Of a stretch of DNA of 26,368 nucleotides, positions 1 through 9,687 are shown piece by piece (position 1 is the stretch's first letter; every line of letters starts with the position of its first letter). The notes beneath the pieces are model-generated. The model saw nothing but the letters and a program-made list of their open reading frames with translations, was not told the origin of the DNA and did no database searches. Source of the DNA: a virus; IMG/VR virus record IMGVR_UViG_3300033146_002098, positions 16,627 to 42,994 of that record; one strand, 5' to 3'. A program made the translations under genes and the position numbers.

Positions 1-279
1 GATATTAATAATTATATCTCTAATTTTAATAATTTAAGTATGTTATCTAAATCTATATTCATTCATATATATTATTTATTTAATCTTAAAAGCGATAATT
101 TTTCATTATATAATCAATGGTTAACTGAATTAGCAACATTCTTTAATAACAATACAATTAGTAGTATATATAGATTAATAGTATTACTTTATAGTTTAGT
201 AATACAAAATGATATATTTATTAATTTACTTAATGATAATGCAAATCATTATATTACTGATTTTTGGGACAATAATTAA
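1..279 (+). CDS. C-terminal end of an unknown protein (5' truncated by window edge)
   Basis: The reading frame is open from the first base of the window to a TAA stop, so the gene starts upstream and only its last 92 residues are visible. A methionine at position 40 is internal and should not be taken as the start, because no ribosome binding site precedes it. The visible part is rich in Leu, Ile, Asn, Tyr and Phe and shows no motif I recognise. It ends 17 bases before the baseplate-like gene, so it is probably another tail or baseplate gene in the same transcript. Function is unknown. Confidence 0.6.
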   Translation, partial: DINNYISNFNNLSMLSKSIFIHIYYLFNLKSDNFSLYNQWLTELATFFNNNTISSIYRLIVLLYSLVIQNDIFINLLNDNANHYITDFWDNN

Positions 280-296
280 AAAGAAAGGAAAATAAT

Positions 297-2192
297 ATGG
301 CTGATGTTATAAGTTATGATCCACATTTAAATGAAGTCATTGAATTATTATTTGAATATATAAATTGGATGACTGAATATGATGCTGCAGAAACAGATGC
401 TGAAAGATCTGCTTTACAAGGTACATTCTCTCCTGCAATAGAAGCCATGTTATTAGAAAATAAAGAAGATTCAGAAAATTACTTTTCAGTAGTATTAGAT
501 CAAGGGATATATAATACAGATGATTATCTTAAATTTAGAACTTTTTTAATATATTGGTATGCTGGTTTTAAAACTTTAAATTATGAAGAAAAAACTAAAT
601 CGGATATTGATATTGTTGATAAAGATTTATTATTACAATCACTTGGTTATACTTTATATTATTTACATAATGATGCTAATAAAAAAATATTAAGTACTAC
701 TATTTCAGATTTATATTCTATTAAAGGTTCTCCATTATCTATACAACAAGCATTTACTTTATTAGGATTAAATAATTTTACTATATATGAATACTGGTTA
801 TATGTTTCATCAGATAATACTACATTATATTTACAACCAGAAGCTATTACTGATACTAGTTTAGTTACTTCATTTGATAATGCATATAATTTTTTAACTA
901 AAAGTTTAAGTTCAGTTACTGTTGATGATCCACATTGGTATTATACTGAATCAGAAATTATTAGTATTAATGATTCTGAACCTCTTGGATTACCATCATT
1001 AACTCCTTATATAGGATTAGCTTCTGCTAATGATTGGATATATCAATCTAAATTAATTATGTCCAGAACAAGTAGAATTATTAAAATGCAATATAATGAA
1101 CTAATTAATAATAATATACAACCTCCAAAAATATATTATTTTTCACCATTAGATAGTAATTTATCAATTCTTGAAATAGTATTATCATTATCATATTTAT
1201 ATAATACTATATATGGTAGAACTAATGAGCCACAAAGAAATGGTATTGATGAATTTATATATCAATTTCAAGGAGATAAAAATATTCTAACAGATGATGT
1301 TGTTTTTATTAATGAATTTAATGATGCATTTAGAGTGCCAAAAACAAAACAAGAAAGAGAAGATTTATTAGAACAAGAAAAACATGATTGGATGACTTTA
1401 CAAAAAGAAATTGGTTTTGATCATAATGATTTAATAACAATATTAACTAATAATTTTCCAGAATTAAAAAATAAATTAGATGAATATATTAGCGCTTCTA
1501 TGGGAGTATTTGCTTTAAAAGAAATACTTGGATTATTTGATTTATATGTCAGATATGATATGGGAATAGCTAACTATTCAGCATTATATATGATAGAAGA
1601 TCCTTTATCAGGTCAAGAAGATGCAGTTAAAAAAGTTCTTGATTTTTTCAAACCATATCAAACTAGATTAATTGAATATTCTACTTATTTAATAATTAAT
1701 GATATACCTGGTAATTATTTCTTAATGGATGATAGTTTATTTCTTATAATTAAACAATATATTAATGATGTATATGATCAATTAGTAGATGGTCCAGGTC
1801 CACATATTACAGTATTTCAAAAGTTTAAAGATATTATAGGATTTGAATCTTTTAGTCCTGAAAATAGATACCTTTATGATATACTATGGTTTGATCTTAT
1901 AATGTTAACTATTAATCAATATATTAAAGAAGTTTATATAGATGTAATGGATGACAGAATACAAATAAATATGCAAAAAATATTAACAAGTTATTATAAT
2001 AATTTAATAAATGATCAATTAAAACTTATGGCAAATTTAACTTTTAAAGATAGAATTAATTATAATAATAGCAATGCTATTTATGATTATTTATGCTTTG
2101 ATACTTTTCAGTTACGGAACAAAAATAAATATTTTGATAGTTATACATCATACTACAATGATAGTGTTACTATTCAAGAAATAATTTTATAA
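297..2192 (+). CDS. Baseplate-like tail protein (weak P2 gpI resemblance)
   Basis: This 631-residue protein starts at an ATG behind AGAAAGGAAA and lies just upstream of a virion protein and the sheath gene. Around residues 140-165 it has the segment SIKGSPLSIQQAFTLLGL followed by an aromatic EYW. I see a resemblance to the 'KGTP..i..aL..LG...EW' region of P2 gpI-type baseplate proteins. It has no signal peptide and no clear membrane segment. A baseplate role is inferred from that short resemblance and from the position next to the sheath gene. It could equally be another large structural tail protein. Confidence that it is a real virion gene is high; the specific role is uncertain. Confidence 0.6.
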   Translation: MADVISYDPHLNEVIELLFEYINWMTEYDAAETDAERSALQGTFSPAIEAMLLENKEDSENYFSVVLDQGIYNTDDYLKFRTFLIYWYAGFKTLNYEEKTKSDIDIVDKDLLLQSLGYTLYYLHNDANKKILSTTISDLYSIKGSPLSIQQAFTLLGLNNFTIYEYWLYVSSDNTTLYLQPEAITDTSLVTSFDNAYNFLTKSLSSVTVDDPHWYYTESEIISINDSEPLGLPSLTPYIGLASANDWIYQSKLIMSRTSRIIKMQYNELINNNIQPPKIYYFSPLDSNLSILEIVLSLSYLYNTIYGRTNEPQRNGIDEFIYQFQGDKNILTDDVVFINEFNDAFRVPKTKQEREDLLEQEKHDWMTLQKEIGFDHNDLITILTNNFPELKNKLDEYISASMGVFALKEILGLFDLYVRYDMGIANYSALYMIEDPLSGQEDAVKKVLDFFKPYQTRLIEYSTYLIINDIPGNYFLMDDSLFLIIKQYINDVYDQLVDGPGPHITVFQKFKDIIGFESFSPENRYLYDILWFDLIMLTINQYIKEVYIDVMDDRIQINMQKILTSYYNNLINDQLKLMANLTFKDRINYNNSNAIYDYLCFDTFQLRNKNKYFDSYTSYYNDSVTIQEIIL

Positions 2193-2219
2193 TAAAAAAG
2201 GTTTGGAGGTTATTTTCTA

Positions 2220-2894
2220 ATGTCAAATATTAAACGACAAGTCATAGCAATATCTGACAATGAACAAAAGAATTTCTATGATAAAGTGAAAACCAAATCA
2301 ATTCCTTATGGAGGATTTGTTTCTATTGTAGATAAAAAAACAGGTGAACTATTAGTTGATAAAAAAGAATTCAAATTAATAGATGATACTATTAAAGGTA
2401 AAGATAATCTAATAGTTTGGAGTGGTAGAGAAATAGTACCACAAAAATTATTTAACGTTGATAGAATATCTGGTTCAAATGAAAAAGATCTTTTCATTTG
2501 CTGGTTTGGTCTTGGTACTGGTGGAGCTGATCCACTTGATCCATTAAACCCAATATCACCAGATAGTTCAGATACTGCTTTAAATAATGAAATAGTTATA
2601 GATTCTAGTGATCCTTTAAATGCAGATGGTGGTAGAAAGAAACCTTTTGATGCTAATATTGAATTCTTACAAGATACTGCTAATGGAAGCAAATGGTTAA
2701 TTTCAAAAGCAACTATTACTATTAATGATACTGATGCTAATGGTAATGATTTAAGTGAAGCTATGTTATATTTAGCTGATACTAATGATGCTTCTACTGT
2801 TACAACTTTTAAAGCTTGGGCTAGAGTTACTTTTTCAACAATTAGAAAAGATTCTGATAGAGAATTAATATTTCTTTGGTTTGTATACTTTTAA
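2220..2894 (+). CDS. Virion structural protein, probably tail/baseplate
   Basis: This 224-residue protein starts 10 bases after a GGAGGT ribosome binding site and sits between the baseplate-like gene and the sheath gene. Its middle (residues about 66-118) has SGREIVPQKLF, then WFGLGTGGADPLDPLNP, a Gly/Asp/Pro-rich loop. The C-terminus ends in a hydrophobic beta-like stretch (WARVTFSTIRKDSDRELIFL). The overall look is a beta-rich structural protein, and its place in the tail cluster supports this. I do not recognise a named family. There are no catalytic motifs, signal peptide or membrane segments. It may be a baseplate, tail-terminator or fibre-adaptor component; the sequence does not decide between them. 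Confidence 0.6.
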   Translation: MSNIKRQVIAISDNEQKNFYDKVKTKSIPYGGFVSIVDKKTGELLVDKKEFKLIDDTIKGKDNLIVWSGREIVPQKLFNVDRISGSNEKDLFICWFGLGTGGADPLDPLNPISPDSSDTALNNEIVIDSSDPLNADGGRKKPFDANIEFLQDTANGSKWLISKATITINDTDANGNDLSEAMLYLADTNDASTVTTFKAWARVTFSTIRKDSDRELIFLWFVYF

Positions 2895-2955
2895 AATAAT
2901 GCATATTGATTGAACAAAAGTTATATAATTAAAAAATAGGAGGAGTTATATAAAA

Positions 2956-5013
2956 ATGGCAAACATAAGTCCTGGTGTATATGTAAAAATTATTGATAAT
3001 AGTGAATTTATAAATGAAGTTCCATCTATTACAATGTTTGTCCCATTCTTTTCTGATAAAGGGATTGATAATAAATTGGTTTTTCTTAATGGTACTAAAA
3101 CATTATTGACTAAATTTAAAGTAGATAATATTTTAAATCAAGGAAAAGAATTTAGGGAAGGCTATTTATGTCTTAAAAATTGGTTAGCAATTTCTGGTTC
3201 TGCTTATGGTATGAGAGTTTTACCACCTGATGCAACATATTCTAATATTTTAGTTTCATTAAAATTAGATCCAACTAATAACTATTGGATTATATCATTA
3301 GAAAATGTAACTGGTGTTCAAACTAAAGCAGAAATTGAAACTATAGTTAATACTACTAGTACTACTTCTAAACCATTATATATGTTATATGGTATTGGTA
3401 GAGGTGAATACTATGATAAAGTTAGTGTTAATTTTGTTGATGCTGTAAATGCTGATGATCAATACTATATTGATATATATTTAGATGATGCAGATGGTAG
3501 TGCAGTAATGGCAGAATCTAGATTAATTTCATTTAAAGAAGATATGGTTGATGATACTGGTGAAAGTATTTATTTAAAGGACGTATTATCTTTCTATTCA
3601 GATTTAATTTATGCTAAAATGAATGATACTAATATTATTGAATATTTAAATGCTGCTTTTAATTCTATACCTATTGAAGTATTATATGAATTATCTGATC
3701 CTGCTGGTCATACTGTTATAAATAATATGGGTTATTGGACTGGTGAAAATCCTAGTGGAGCTTTTTCTGGTCATGTTAATGAAGTTGCAGTTTATGATGG
3801 TTCTAATTGGTCATTTACTGATATCGTTAGAGGTGCTGCTTTTAAATATGCTAATGCTATTTCAGTTGTTACTGATCCAAGTACTTTAACATTAGATGAA
3901 AATAATCATCTTGATAGATATTATGTAGGTAGTGGTGCTACTGGAGCTTTTGCTGGACAAGATGGTAAAGTTGCAGTATATCATCAAGCATTTGATTATT
4001 TAACTCCTGAATGGACTTTTGAAGATATGTCTAGTTATATGTTTGATGGTGATACATTAAATCCTTTTGATAGATTCACATCAATATATTCAGCAGCCAA
4101 TTCTAATGATAGTGATATTAAACATCTTAATGAAGGAAGTCAAGGTTCTTTAATGAATTCTGTAACTGGTAGAATTGATTCTAGTATTGCTACTCAATAT
4201 TTAGTAAAATCATATAATGGTGAAATTGATAGTAAAGTTATTAATACTGAATTTGTTTATTTTCCATTTACATTTTGTCCATATCCAAAAGATGTAAAAG
4301 ATGCTGCACAAGCAATGGCTCAATATATTAGAAGAGATACTATAATTATTACAGATGTTGGTGATAATAATTCTCCTGATGTTGATATATTAAGACGGCA
4401 AAATGAATTTGCTTATAATACTTATTTTGTTGCATTATATGGTAATTATACTAGAGTTTATAATTCTGATATTGGTAAAGATATTTGGGTATCACCTTGT
4501 TATCATATGTCAACAGTTATTCCTTATACAGAAACTATTGCTGAATTATGGAGTGCACCAGCTGGTATTGCAAGAGCTTCATTACCAAATGTTAAAGAAG
4601 CAAGATATGAACCAGAACTTGGTGATAGAGATAATCTTTATAGAGCACAAATAAATCCAATAGTTCATTTTAGAGAAGGTTTTATAGTATGGGGACAATT
4701 AACTTCACAAACAAAAGCTTCTAGTTTACAAGATATTAATGTAGTTGTTACTATACTTTATATTAAGAAAGCATTAAAACAATATTGTAGAAATTATGTA
4801 TTTGAAAATAATGTACAAGAAGAAAGAGATAAAATATATAATACAGTTGATGAATTTTTAAAGTCAATTAAAGATGATGGTGGTTTATTGAAATACTCAC
4901 TTGAAGTAGTAGATGATGATTATCATTATAAAAGAAAAATAGTACCTGTTAATGTAATCTTATGGCCTACTAAAATCATTGAAAAAATTGAATTGAATCT
5001 TTTCGTAAGATAA
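2956..5013 (+). CDS. Contractile tail sheath protein with two inserted repeats
   Basis: The 685-residue product has the sheath-type N-terminus SPGVYVKIID (residues 5-14). Its C-terminal part (about 600-685) has a long basic/acidic helix containing FENNVQEERDKIYNTVDEFL and ends in beta strands with VPVNVILWPTKIIEKIEL, as in phage tail sheaths. Sheath subunits polymerise around the tail tube and contract to drive injection. The central part is unusual: residues 256-287 and 316-355 hold two copies of a GAF(S/A)G..(G/N)(K/E)VAVY...W(S/T)F motif resembling the DUF2793-type repeats of phage surface proteins. These are probably an exposed insertion. The start follows AGGAGG, and an intrinsic terminator lies directly downstream. 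Identification as a sheath is secure; the identity of the insertion is inferred. Confidence 0.88.
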   Translation: MANISPGVYVKIIDNSEFINEVPSITMFVPFFSDKGIDNKLVFLNGTKTLLTKFKVDNILNQGKEFREGYLCLKNWLAISGSAYGMRVLPPDATYSNILVSLKLDPTNNYWIISLENVTGVQTKAEIETIVNTTSTTSKPLYMLYGIGRGEYYDKVSVNFVDAVNADDQYYIDIYLDDADGSAVMAESRLISFKEDMVDDTGESIYLKDVLSFYSDLIYAKMNDTNIIEYLNAAFNSIPIEVLYELSDPAGHTVINNMGYWTGENPSGAFSGHVNEVAVYDGSNWSFTDIVRGAAFKYANAISVVTDPSTLTLDENNHLDRYYVGSGATGAFAGQDGKVAVYHQAFDYLTPEWTFEDMSSYMFDGDTLNPFDRFTSIYSAANSNDSDIKHLNEGSQGSLMNSVTGRIDSSIATQYLVKSYNGEIDSKVINTEFVYFPFTFCPYPKDVKDAAQAMAQYIRRDTIIITDVGDNNSPDVDILRRQNEFAYNTYFVALYGNYTRVYNSDIGKDIWVSPCYHMSTVIPYTETIAELWSAPAGIARASLPNVKEARYEPELGDRDNLYRAQINPIVHFREGFIVWGQLTSQTKASSLQDINVVVTILYIKKALKQYCRNYVFENNVQEERDKIYNTVDEFLKSIKDDGGLLKYSLEVVDDDYHYKRKIVPVNVILWPTKIIEKIELNLFVR

Positions 5014-5033
5014 AATTTATTTTAGAATATAAA

Positions 5034-5067
5034 ATGGGATATTATTAAATTAATATCCCATTTTTTT
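5034..5067 (+). terminator. Intrinsic terminator after the sheath gene
   Basis: An 11-bp perfect stem ATGGGATATTA / TAATATCCCAT (5034-5044 and 5051-5061) with a 6-base loop is followed by seven T. It lies 21 bases after the sheath stop codon. The core GGGATATTA/TAATATCCC is reused in the terminator at 12543. Confidence 0.9.
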
Positions 5068-5135
5068 ACATTAAAAAATACTTAAATATGTAAAATGATA
5101 GAACAAATAGTAAAACTAAAATAAGGAGAATTACG

Positions 5136-5270
5136 ATGTCTATCATTATTAATATTGCTGTTGCTTGTATCATACTGGCTATGTATCGTTTAGACAGTAA
5201 TAATGATATTGTATTCTCTATTATATTATTTAATATCGGAATAATACTTGGTTATTTATATAAAAAATAA
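5136..5270 (+). CDS. Small two-helix membrane protein
   Basis: A 44-residue reading frame starts at ATG 11 bases after an AAGGAGAA ribosome binding site and ends in TAA. The product has a hydrophobic segment at residues 3-17, a short polar loop RLDSNND (18-24), a second hydrophobic segment at 25-42, and a Lys-Lys C-terminus. This is a small hairpin-type integral membrane protein. Such proteins in phages include holins and other lysis or membrane proteins, but nothing here proves that. It stands alone between the sheath terminator and the fibre gene, so it may have its own promoter. The good ribosome binding site and clean hydrophobic pattern argue that it is real. Confidence 0.6.
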   Translation: MSIIINIAVACIILAMYRLDSNNDIVFSIILFNIGIILGYLYKK

Positions 5271-5301
5271 AGTTTAAAATTTTTAAGGAGGTCTTAAAAT
5301 A

Positions 5302-7668
5302 ATGGCCCTTACAAATGAACAATGGGATGCTATACAAACAAGAGGTGTAGATCCATTTAGAGCTGTAGAATCGAATGAAGTTAATAAACATACTAGAATT
5401 GTTTCTCTTGGAAGAGATTTAATATTAACTGGTGGAGAATGTGATAAAGGTTCTTGGAATATAGTTAATATTACTCAAGGTCAATTTATTAAAGATGATG
5501 TTTATATATCTATAAATAATACGATATTTTTATATTTTGATGATCCATTAAATTATGTAGTAGTAGATGGTAATGGAATGGATTATGCAGGTGAATATTA
5601 TGTTGTATTAGAATATGTATATTCAGAAGCTAATCCTCCACATATTGCTAAAATTAAAATTGCTAAACATTTTTCAGATATTACTGATTGGCATATTATA
5701 CTTGCTAAAGTTACTGTAATATGGAATGCTACTGAATCTAGATATGAAATTGATACTGTTGATAATTCTGTATCAACTCCTTGGAATTTTGAAAATCCTG
5801 GGTTTTCAATTTTACCTATATATCCTAATCCAACTGATGTAGTACAAGTTGGTCCTGGTAAATATATCAAATTAGACCATTCTGGTGGCGTATTATATGA
5901 AGGTGGAGTATCTCCAGCTTTTGACCCTGTGACTGCTACTGGTCAACATCGTTATGATTGGCTTTGTATTGATGATAATAAAGTTCTTTCTATTATTAAA
6001 GGAATAGAATATTCTAATCCTGGTAATCCTGCTGAATTAGCTCCGTCATTAGTAGCTTCTAAATATGGATTAGGTATTATACATATTTCAGAAACTGGTG
6101 CTGCTGGTGATGAAGTTAAAATTGAACAAGCTGATATAGTTAGATTTGCTGAAGTAATGAATTCTGGTGTTGATATTAGTGGTACTATTACTTGGTTATC
6201 ATTATTAGATACACCAAATAGTTTTTCTGGTCAGGGTGAAAATGTTGTAAGAGTTAAATCTGATGAAAGTGGTTTAGAATTTATTTCTCATTTGCAAGCA
6301 TTTGGTGTTATTAATCATGAATTAGAAACTAATTGGAATGGTACTGATGTTGAATGGCAATTACCATATATTCCTGATCATAATCATTATATAAGAATTA
6401 CATCAGATGGTGTTCAAATGGAAGAAGGTCAAGATTGGGATTGGAAATCTGGTGCTTTAGATACTATTGTATTTGCTACTCCACCTACTAATTGGACCGA
6501 CTTTATTGAAATGTATTCTGGTGGTTCTTTTACCACTTTTTTAGATTTAGTAGATACTCCAAGTACTTATGTAAATAAAGGTCTATTTAATGTAAGAGTT
6601 AAATCTGATGAAACTGGTTTAGAATTTTATGAAGATAATACTACTTCTGCAGTTGAAGTACATGATCCATTAGATGATTCTGTTTATGTTTCTGAATTTA
6701 CTTATATTAGACCTACTGATGGAAAAAGAGCTTTACATTTTCCTGGCGGAGATAGTCCTTCATTTGCACCAGTATCATCTGGACAAACTAGATATGATTA
6801 CTTAGTAATTGATGATAATAAAGTTTTATCTATTATACAAGGAGTTGAACAAGTAACTCCTACAAATGCTTATGATATGGCACCTGATATTCCTTATGAT
6901 AAACTTGGTATTGCTATAATTAGAATTACTGAAGATACTACTGTTTTAATTAATATAGATGATATAATTATAGCTACCGAAAGTCTTAATAAAGGTGCTG
7001 GACAGTATCCTACATTTTTGCAATTAAGTGATGTATCTGATTCTAATTATACTGGAATGGCTAAAGATTATACTCCTTTAGTTAATGCAGCAGAAACAGG
7101 TCTTGAATTAAAAAATAGAAAAGTGATTGAAACTGCTGGTAATCAAACTAATTCATTAAGAGTCGGTTTAGATAATATGCTAAAAACAAATATATATCAT
7201 GATGGTACTGATGGATATATTAATACTGAAACTGGTGATTTATATTTAGATTCTGCAAGTGGTGATATTAGAAGTCATGGACAAATATATAATGCTGTAT
7301 ATAATGATTATGCTGATAGTTTACCATTATTAGAAGGACAAATTAAAGTACCAGGAAAAGCTTATTGTGTAAATTCTCAAGGTAAAGCTTATATCTGTGA
7401 TAGAAGAGGTGCTATAAATACTATTGGTATTTGCTCTAATGTCTATGGATATTGTTGTGGTCAAGATGGTGAAGGATTTGTTGAAATAGGTGTTGCTGGT
7501 TGGGTTCCTGCTTTATGTGATAAACAAACTTATTTACCAGGTACTAGATTAATTGCTAATGAATCTGGATTATTAACAGAAGCTTTAACTGATGAGGAAA
7601 AATTAAATGCTATTGCTATATTCATGTATAATAGAGGAGATGGAAAATCATGGTGCAAAGTTCTATAA
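5302..7668 (+). CDS. Large modular tail fibre protein
   Basis: The 788-residue protein starts behind AAGGAGGT. It contains three copies of a tail-fibre type repeat, 'L.LxDTPxSY....VRVKSDExGLEF', at residues 298-327 and 412-442 with a divergent copy at 572-601. It also has two copies of a 90-residue module centred on RYD.L.IDDNKVLSII (from residues 214 and 494). The C-terminal domain (about 670-788) begins VYNDYADS and holds seven cysteines, a number not seen in the rest of the protein. These are hallmarks of a trimeric fibre built by module duplication, with the C-terminal domain the likely tip or chaperone-like end. Its stop overlaps the next gene by 19 bases, suggesting coupled translation. 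Receptor binding is inferred from family and context. Confidence 0.82.
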   Translation: MALTNEQWDAIQTRGVDPFRAVESNEVNKHTRIVSLGRDLILTGGECDKGSWNIVNITQGQFIKDDVYISINNTIFLYFDDPLNYVVVDGNGMDYAGEYYVVLEYVYSEANPPHIAKIKIAKHFSDITDWHIILAKVTVIWNATESRYEIDTVDNSVSTPWNFENPGFSILPIYPNPTDVVQVGPGKYIKLDHSGGVLYEGGVSPAFDPVTATGQHRYDWLCIDDNKVLSIIKGIEYSNPGNPAELAPSLVASKYGLGIIHISETGAAGDEVKIEQADIVRFAEVMNSGVDISGTITWLSLLDTPNSFSGQGENVVRVKSDESGLEFISHLQAFGVINHELETNWNGTDVEWQLPYIPDHNHYIRITSDGVQMEEGQDWDWKSGALDTIVFATPPTNWTDFIEMYSGGSFTTFLDLVDTPSTYVNKGLFNVRVKSDETGLEFYEDNTTSAVEVHDPLDDSVYVSEFTYIRPTDGKRALHFPGGDSPSFAPVSSGQTRYDYLVIDDNKVLSIIQGVEQVTPTNAYDMAPDIPYDKLGIAIIRITEDTTVLINIDDIIIATESLNKGAGQYPTFLQLSDVSDSNYTGMAKDYTPLVNAAETGLELKNRKVIETAGNQTNSLRVGLDNMLKTNIYHDGTDGYINTETGDLYLDSASGDIRSHGQIYNAVYNDYADSLPLLEGQIKVPGKAYCVNSQGKAYICDRRGAINTIGICSNVYGYCCGQDGEGFVEIGVAGWVPALCDKQTYLPGTRLIANESGLLTEALTDEEKLNAIAIFMYNRGDGKSWCKVL

Positions 7669-8576
7669 AAGAACTATATAATCCTAAACATATAATTAAT
7701 AATTTTAATGATATTGAATTTGAAAATGTTAATGTCTTTTTACATTGTATTCAATATGATTATTATAATTATATTAATAAAAATGCTTCTATTATTAAAA
7801 TCAACATAAATAGTTTAGAAGAATTAAATACGTTATCTAATTTGTTAGAAAAAACTAATCTTTATAATATGGTAACATTAAATTTAAAATTCTCTAAAGA
7901 TTGTTTTTATAAGGTTCTTGAAGATTCTAATAATAAAATTTATAATTATATATATCCAATTAATATAGACTTTATACCAGAATTAACAACTAAAGAATTA
8001 CTTGAGAAATATCCTCATTTTAAAAATTGGTTTAGCAAAAAACCAATTATAATTGATTATGAAATTGAATATAATAATTTTATTGATAGATTTAATAATG
8101 TTATAACTATATTAAGAAATAAACAATGGAGATTTTTTAATTTTAAATTTGATTTTATATCTTTTGAAGAAATGAAAATTAAAGAATATGCTTTATTAGA
8201 ATTCTGGATTAATCATATTATTAGTTGGACATCAGATTCTAGAAATAGAAATGGTTTAGTTTTTAATTATTCTAATAAATTTATTAAAACAGTCTATATT
8301 GATAATAAACTTAATCTTAAATATAATAATAATGGTGAAACATTCTTTAACATATATAATAGTATAAATAAAAATGGAGAAGATTTTTCTAATGAAGAAT
8401 TATCTAAATTACATCAATATTTAGAACTTAATGAATCTAAATGTTATTTTATTTTAAAATCTAAATTATTTAATTGGTGTATTTTAGATTTTGATCAGAA
8501 TCTAAAATTAGAAACTTCTATAAATGAGATTCCTATTATAACACAACTTGTAGGTGGATTATTAATAAATGTCTAA
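7650..8576 (+). CDS. Unknown protein coupled to the fibre and radical SAM genes
   Basis: This 308-residue protein starts inside the end of the fibre gene (19-base overlap) after AGGAGATGG, and its end overlaps the radical SAM gene by 8 bases. The sequence is rich in Asn, Ile, Phe and Tyr. Alternating strand-like and helix-like segments (for example INIDFIPEL, KPIIIDYEIEY, FNFKFDFISFEEM) suggest an alpha/beta, perhaps TIM-barrel-like, fold. It lacks the CxxxCxxC motif of radical SAM enzymes. One possibility, weakly supported, is a degenerate radical-SAM-like or substrate-recognition partner for the enzyme encoded next. Tight coupling on both sides shows it belongs to the fibre, radical SAM and cysteine-rich protein cassette. 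Function is unknown. Confidence 0.6.
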   Translation: MVQSSIKELYNPKHIINNFNDIEFENVNVFLHCIQYDYYNYINKNASIIKININSLEELNTLSNLLEKTNLYNMVTLNLKFSKDCFYKVLEDSNNKIYNYIYPINIDFIPELTTKELLEKYPHFKNWFSKKPIIIDYEIEYNNFIDRFNNVITILRNKQWRFFNFKFDFISFEEMKIKEYALLEFWINHIISWTSDSRNRNGLVFNYSNKFIKTVYIDNKLNLKYNNNGETFFNIYNSINKNGEDFSNEELSKLHQYLELNESKCYFILKSKLFNWCILDFDQNLKLETSINEIPIITQLVGGLLINV

Positions 8577-9687
8577 TTACTTTCAGATTCCAGCAACTGA
8601 TTTATTATTAACTAATAAATGTAATATGCAATGTAAATATTGTTTTGAAGATGATAAAAAATCTGGTTGCGATCTTAATGATAAAACTTTCAAATTTATA
8701 ATTGATAATAATATAGTTAAATTAATTTCTCCTTTTGGCGGTGAACCACTTATTAAGTTTCCATTGCTTTTAAATAATTATAAATATTGTAATGAAAATA
8801 AAAATATTCAAGATATACATATTAAAAATTACATAATTACAAATGGATTATTAATTGAAAAACATATCAAAGAAATTAAAGAAAATAATTTTAATTTACA
8901 AATTAGTTTAGATGGCATTAAAGAATCTAATCATAATAGAATTACAAAAACAAATATTAATAGTTATGATATAGTTATGAATGCTATTGAATTATGCTAT
9001 AAACATAAAATTAATTGGAGTATACATGGTGTTATTCTAAAAGATACTATTAAATATATATCTAGAAACTATATTTTTACTTTTAAATTATATCAAAAAT
9101 ATTATGGATTAAAAGAAACTATTAAAAGAATGGATGGTAATTGTTTTTCAATTGCCTTTGAAGAAGAATATTCAGATTCTGATATTGATTTATTTTTAAA
9201 TGAATATTCTAAAATTAATAACTATATTAATAATGTAAAAGATTTAACTAAAGAAAATAAAAATCAACTTAAAAAATATCTATTTTCACATATATCAAAA
9301 ATCTGTTCAGCAGGAATGTCTTTTTCTGCTTTAGATGGTAATTTGGATATTTATCCATGTCATAGATATTCTTTATCAAAAGATTTTAATAAATTCAAAC
9401 TTGGTAATATTAAAAATATTAAACAATTTGATTTAAAAACAATTAAATTATATAACACTTTATTTAGATTACAAAGGAGAAATCCTATAATGTATTCTAA
9501 TAATAATTTTCAATTTAAAGTTTCTAATAATAGAACTAATTTATTATATTATTATTGTCCAGCAAGTAATCATTTTATTTCTAATAATCCTTATTTTATA
9601 CCAAGTAAATATAGTATATTAATTCAGAAGTTATCAATATTATTAGAAACTTTTTTAAATAATAAGGAGGAATCTAAAAATGATTAA
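8569..9687 (+). CDS. Radical SAM protein with SPASM-like C-terminal region
   Basis: The 372-residue enzyme has the radical SAM cluster motif TNKCNMQCKYCFED with C18, C22 and C25 (CX3CX2C). It is followed by GGEP at residues 57-60, the S-adenosylmethionine-binding strand, and by ISLDGI near residue 110. The C-terminal part has C246 and C264 in the pattern C..G......DG....PC typical of SPASM/twitch auxiliary cluster regions, and C330 in a later YYYCP. The fold is that of peptide- and protein-modifying radical SAM enzymes (sactipeptide, ranthipeptide or sulfatase-maturase type). It overlaps the unknown protein upstream by 8 bases and the cysteine-rich protein downstream by 8 bases, and the latter is the obvious candidate substrate. 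Assignment to the superfamily is firm; the reaction is inferred. It is distinct from the activase NrdG at 18593. Confidence 0.85.
   Translation: MSNYFQIPATDLLLTNKCNMQCKYCFEDDKKSGCDLNDKTFKFIIDNNIVKLISPFGGEPLIKFPLLLNNYKYCNENKNIQDIHIKNYIITNGLLIEKHIKEIKENNFNLQISLDGIKESNHNRITKTNINSYDIVMNAIELCYKHKINWSIHGVILKDTIKYISRNYIFTFKLYQKYYGLKETIKRMDGNCFSIAFEEEYSDSDIDLFLNEYSKINNYINNVKDLTKENKNQLKKYLFSHISKICSAGMSFSALDGNLDIYPCHRYSLSKDFNKFKLGNIKNIKQFDLKTIKLYNTLFRLQRRNPIMYSNNNFQFKVSNNRTNLLYYYCPASNHFISNNPYFIPSKYSILIQKLSILLETFLNNKEESKND

Noticed and set aside
2306-2692. Minus-strand reading frame of 128 codons
   Set aside because: It lies wholly inside the virion protein gene at 2220 and has no ribosome binding site; the + strand product has normal composition for the region.
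2900-2935. Phage promoter shared with 5095-5120 (TGATwGAACAAA)
   Set aside because: Two similar AT-rich strings upstream of ribosome binding sites are not enough to define a promoter; a whole-genome motif search would be needed.
4403-4654. Second + frame inside the sheath gene, and a similar one at 9996-10247 inside the cysteine-rich gene
   Set aside because: Both products are frame-shifted shadows, with strings of Ile, Val, Leu and Met that follow from the base pattern of the true gene; no start signals.
5598-5870. Minus-strand reading frame of 90 codons
   Set aside because: It is antisense to the fibre gene, with no ribosome binding site and no protein-like pattern.
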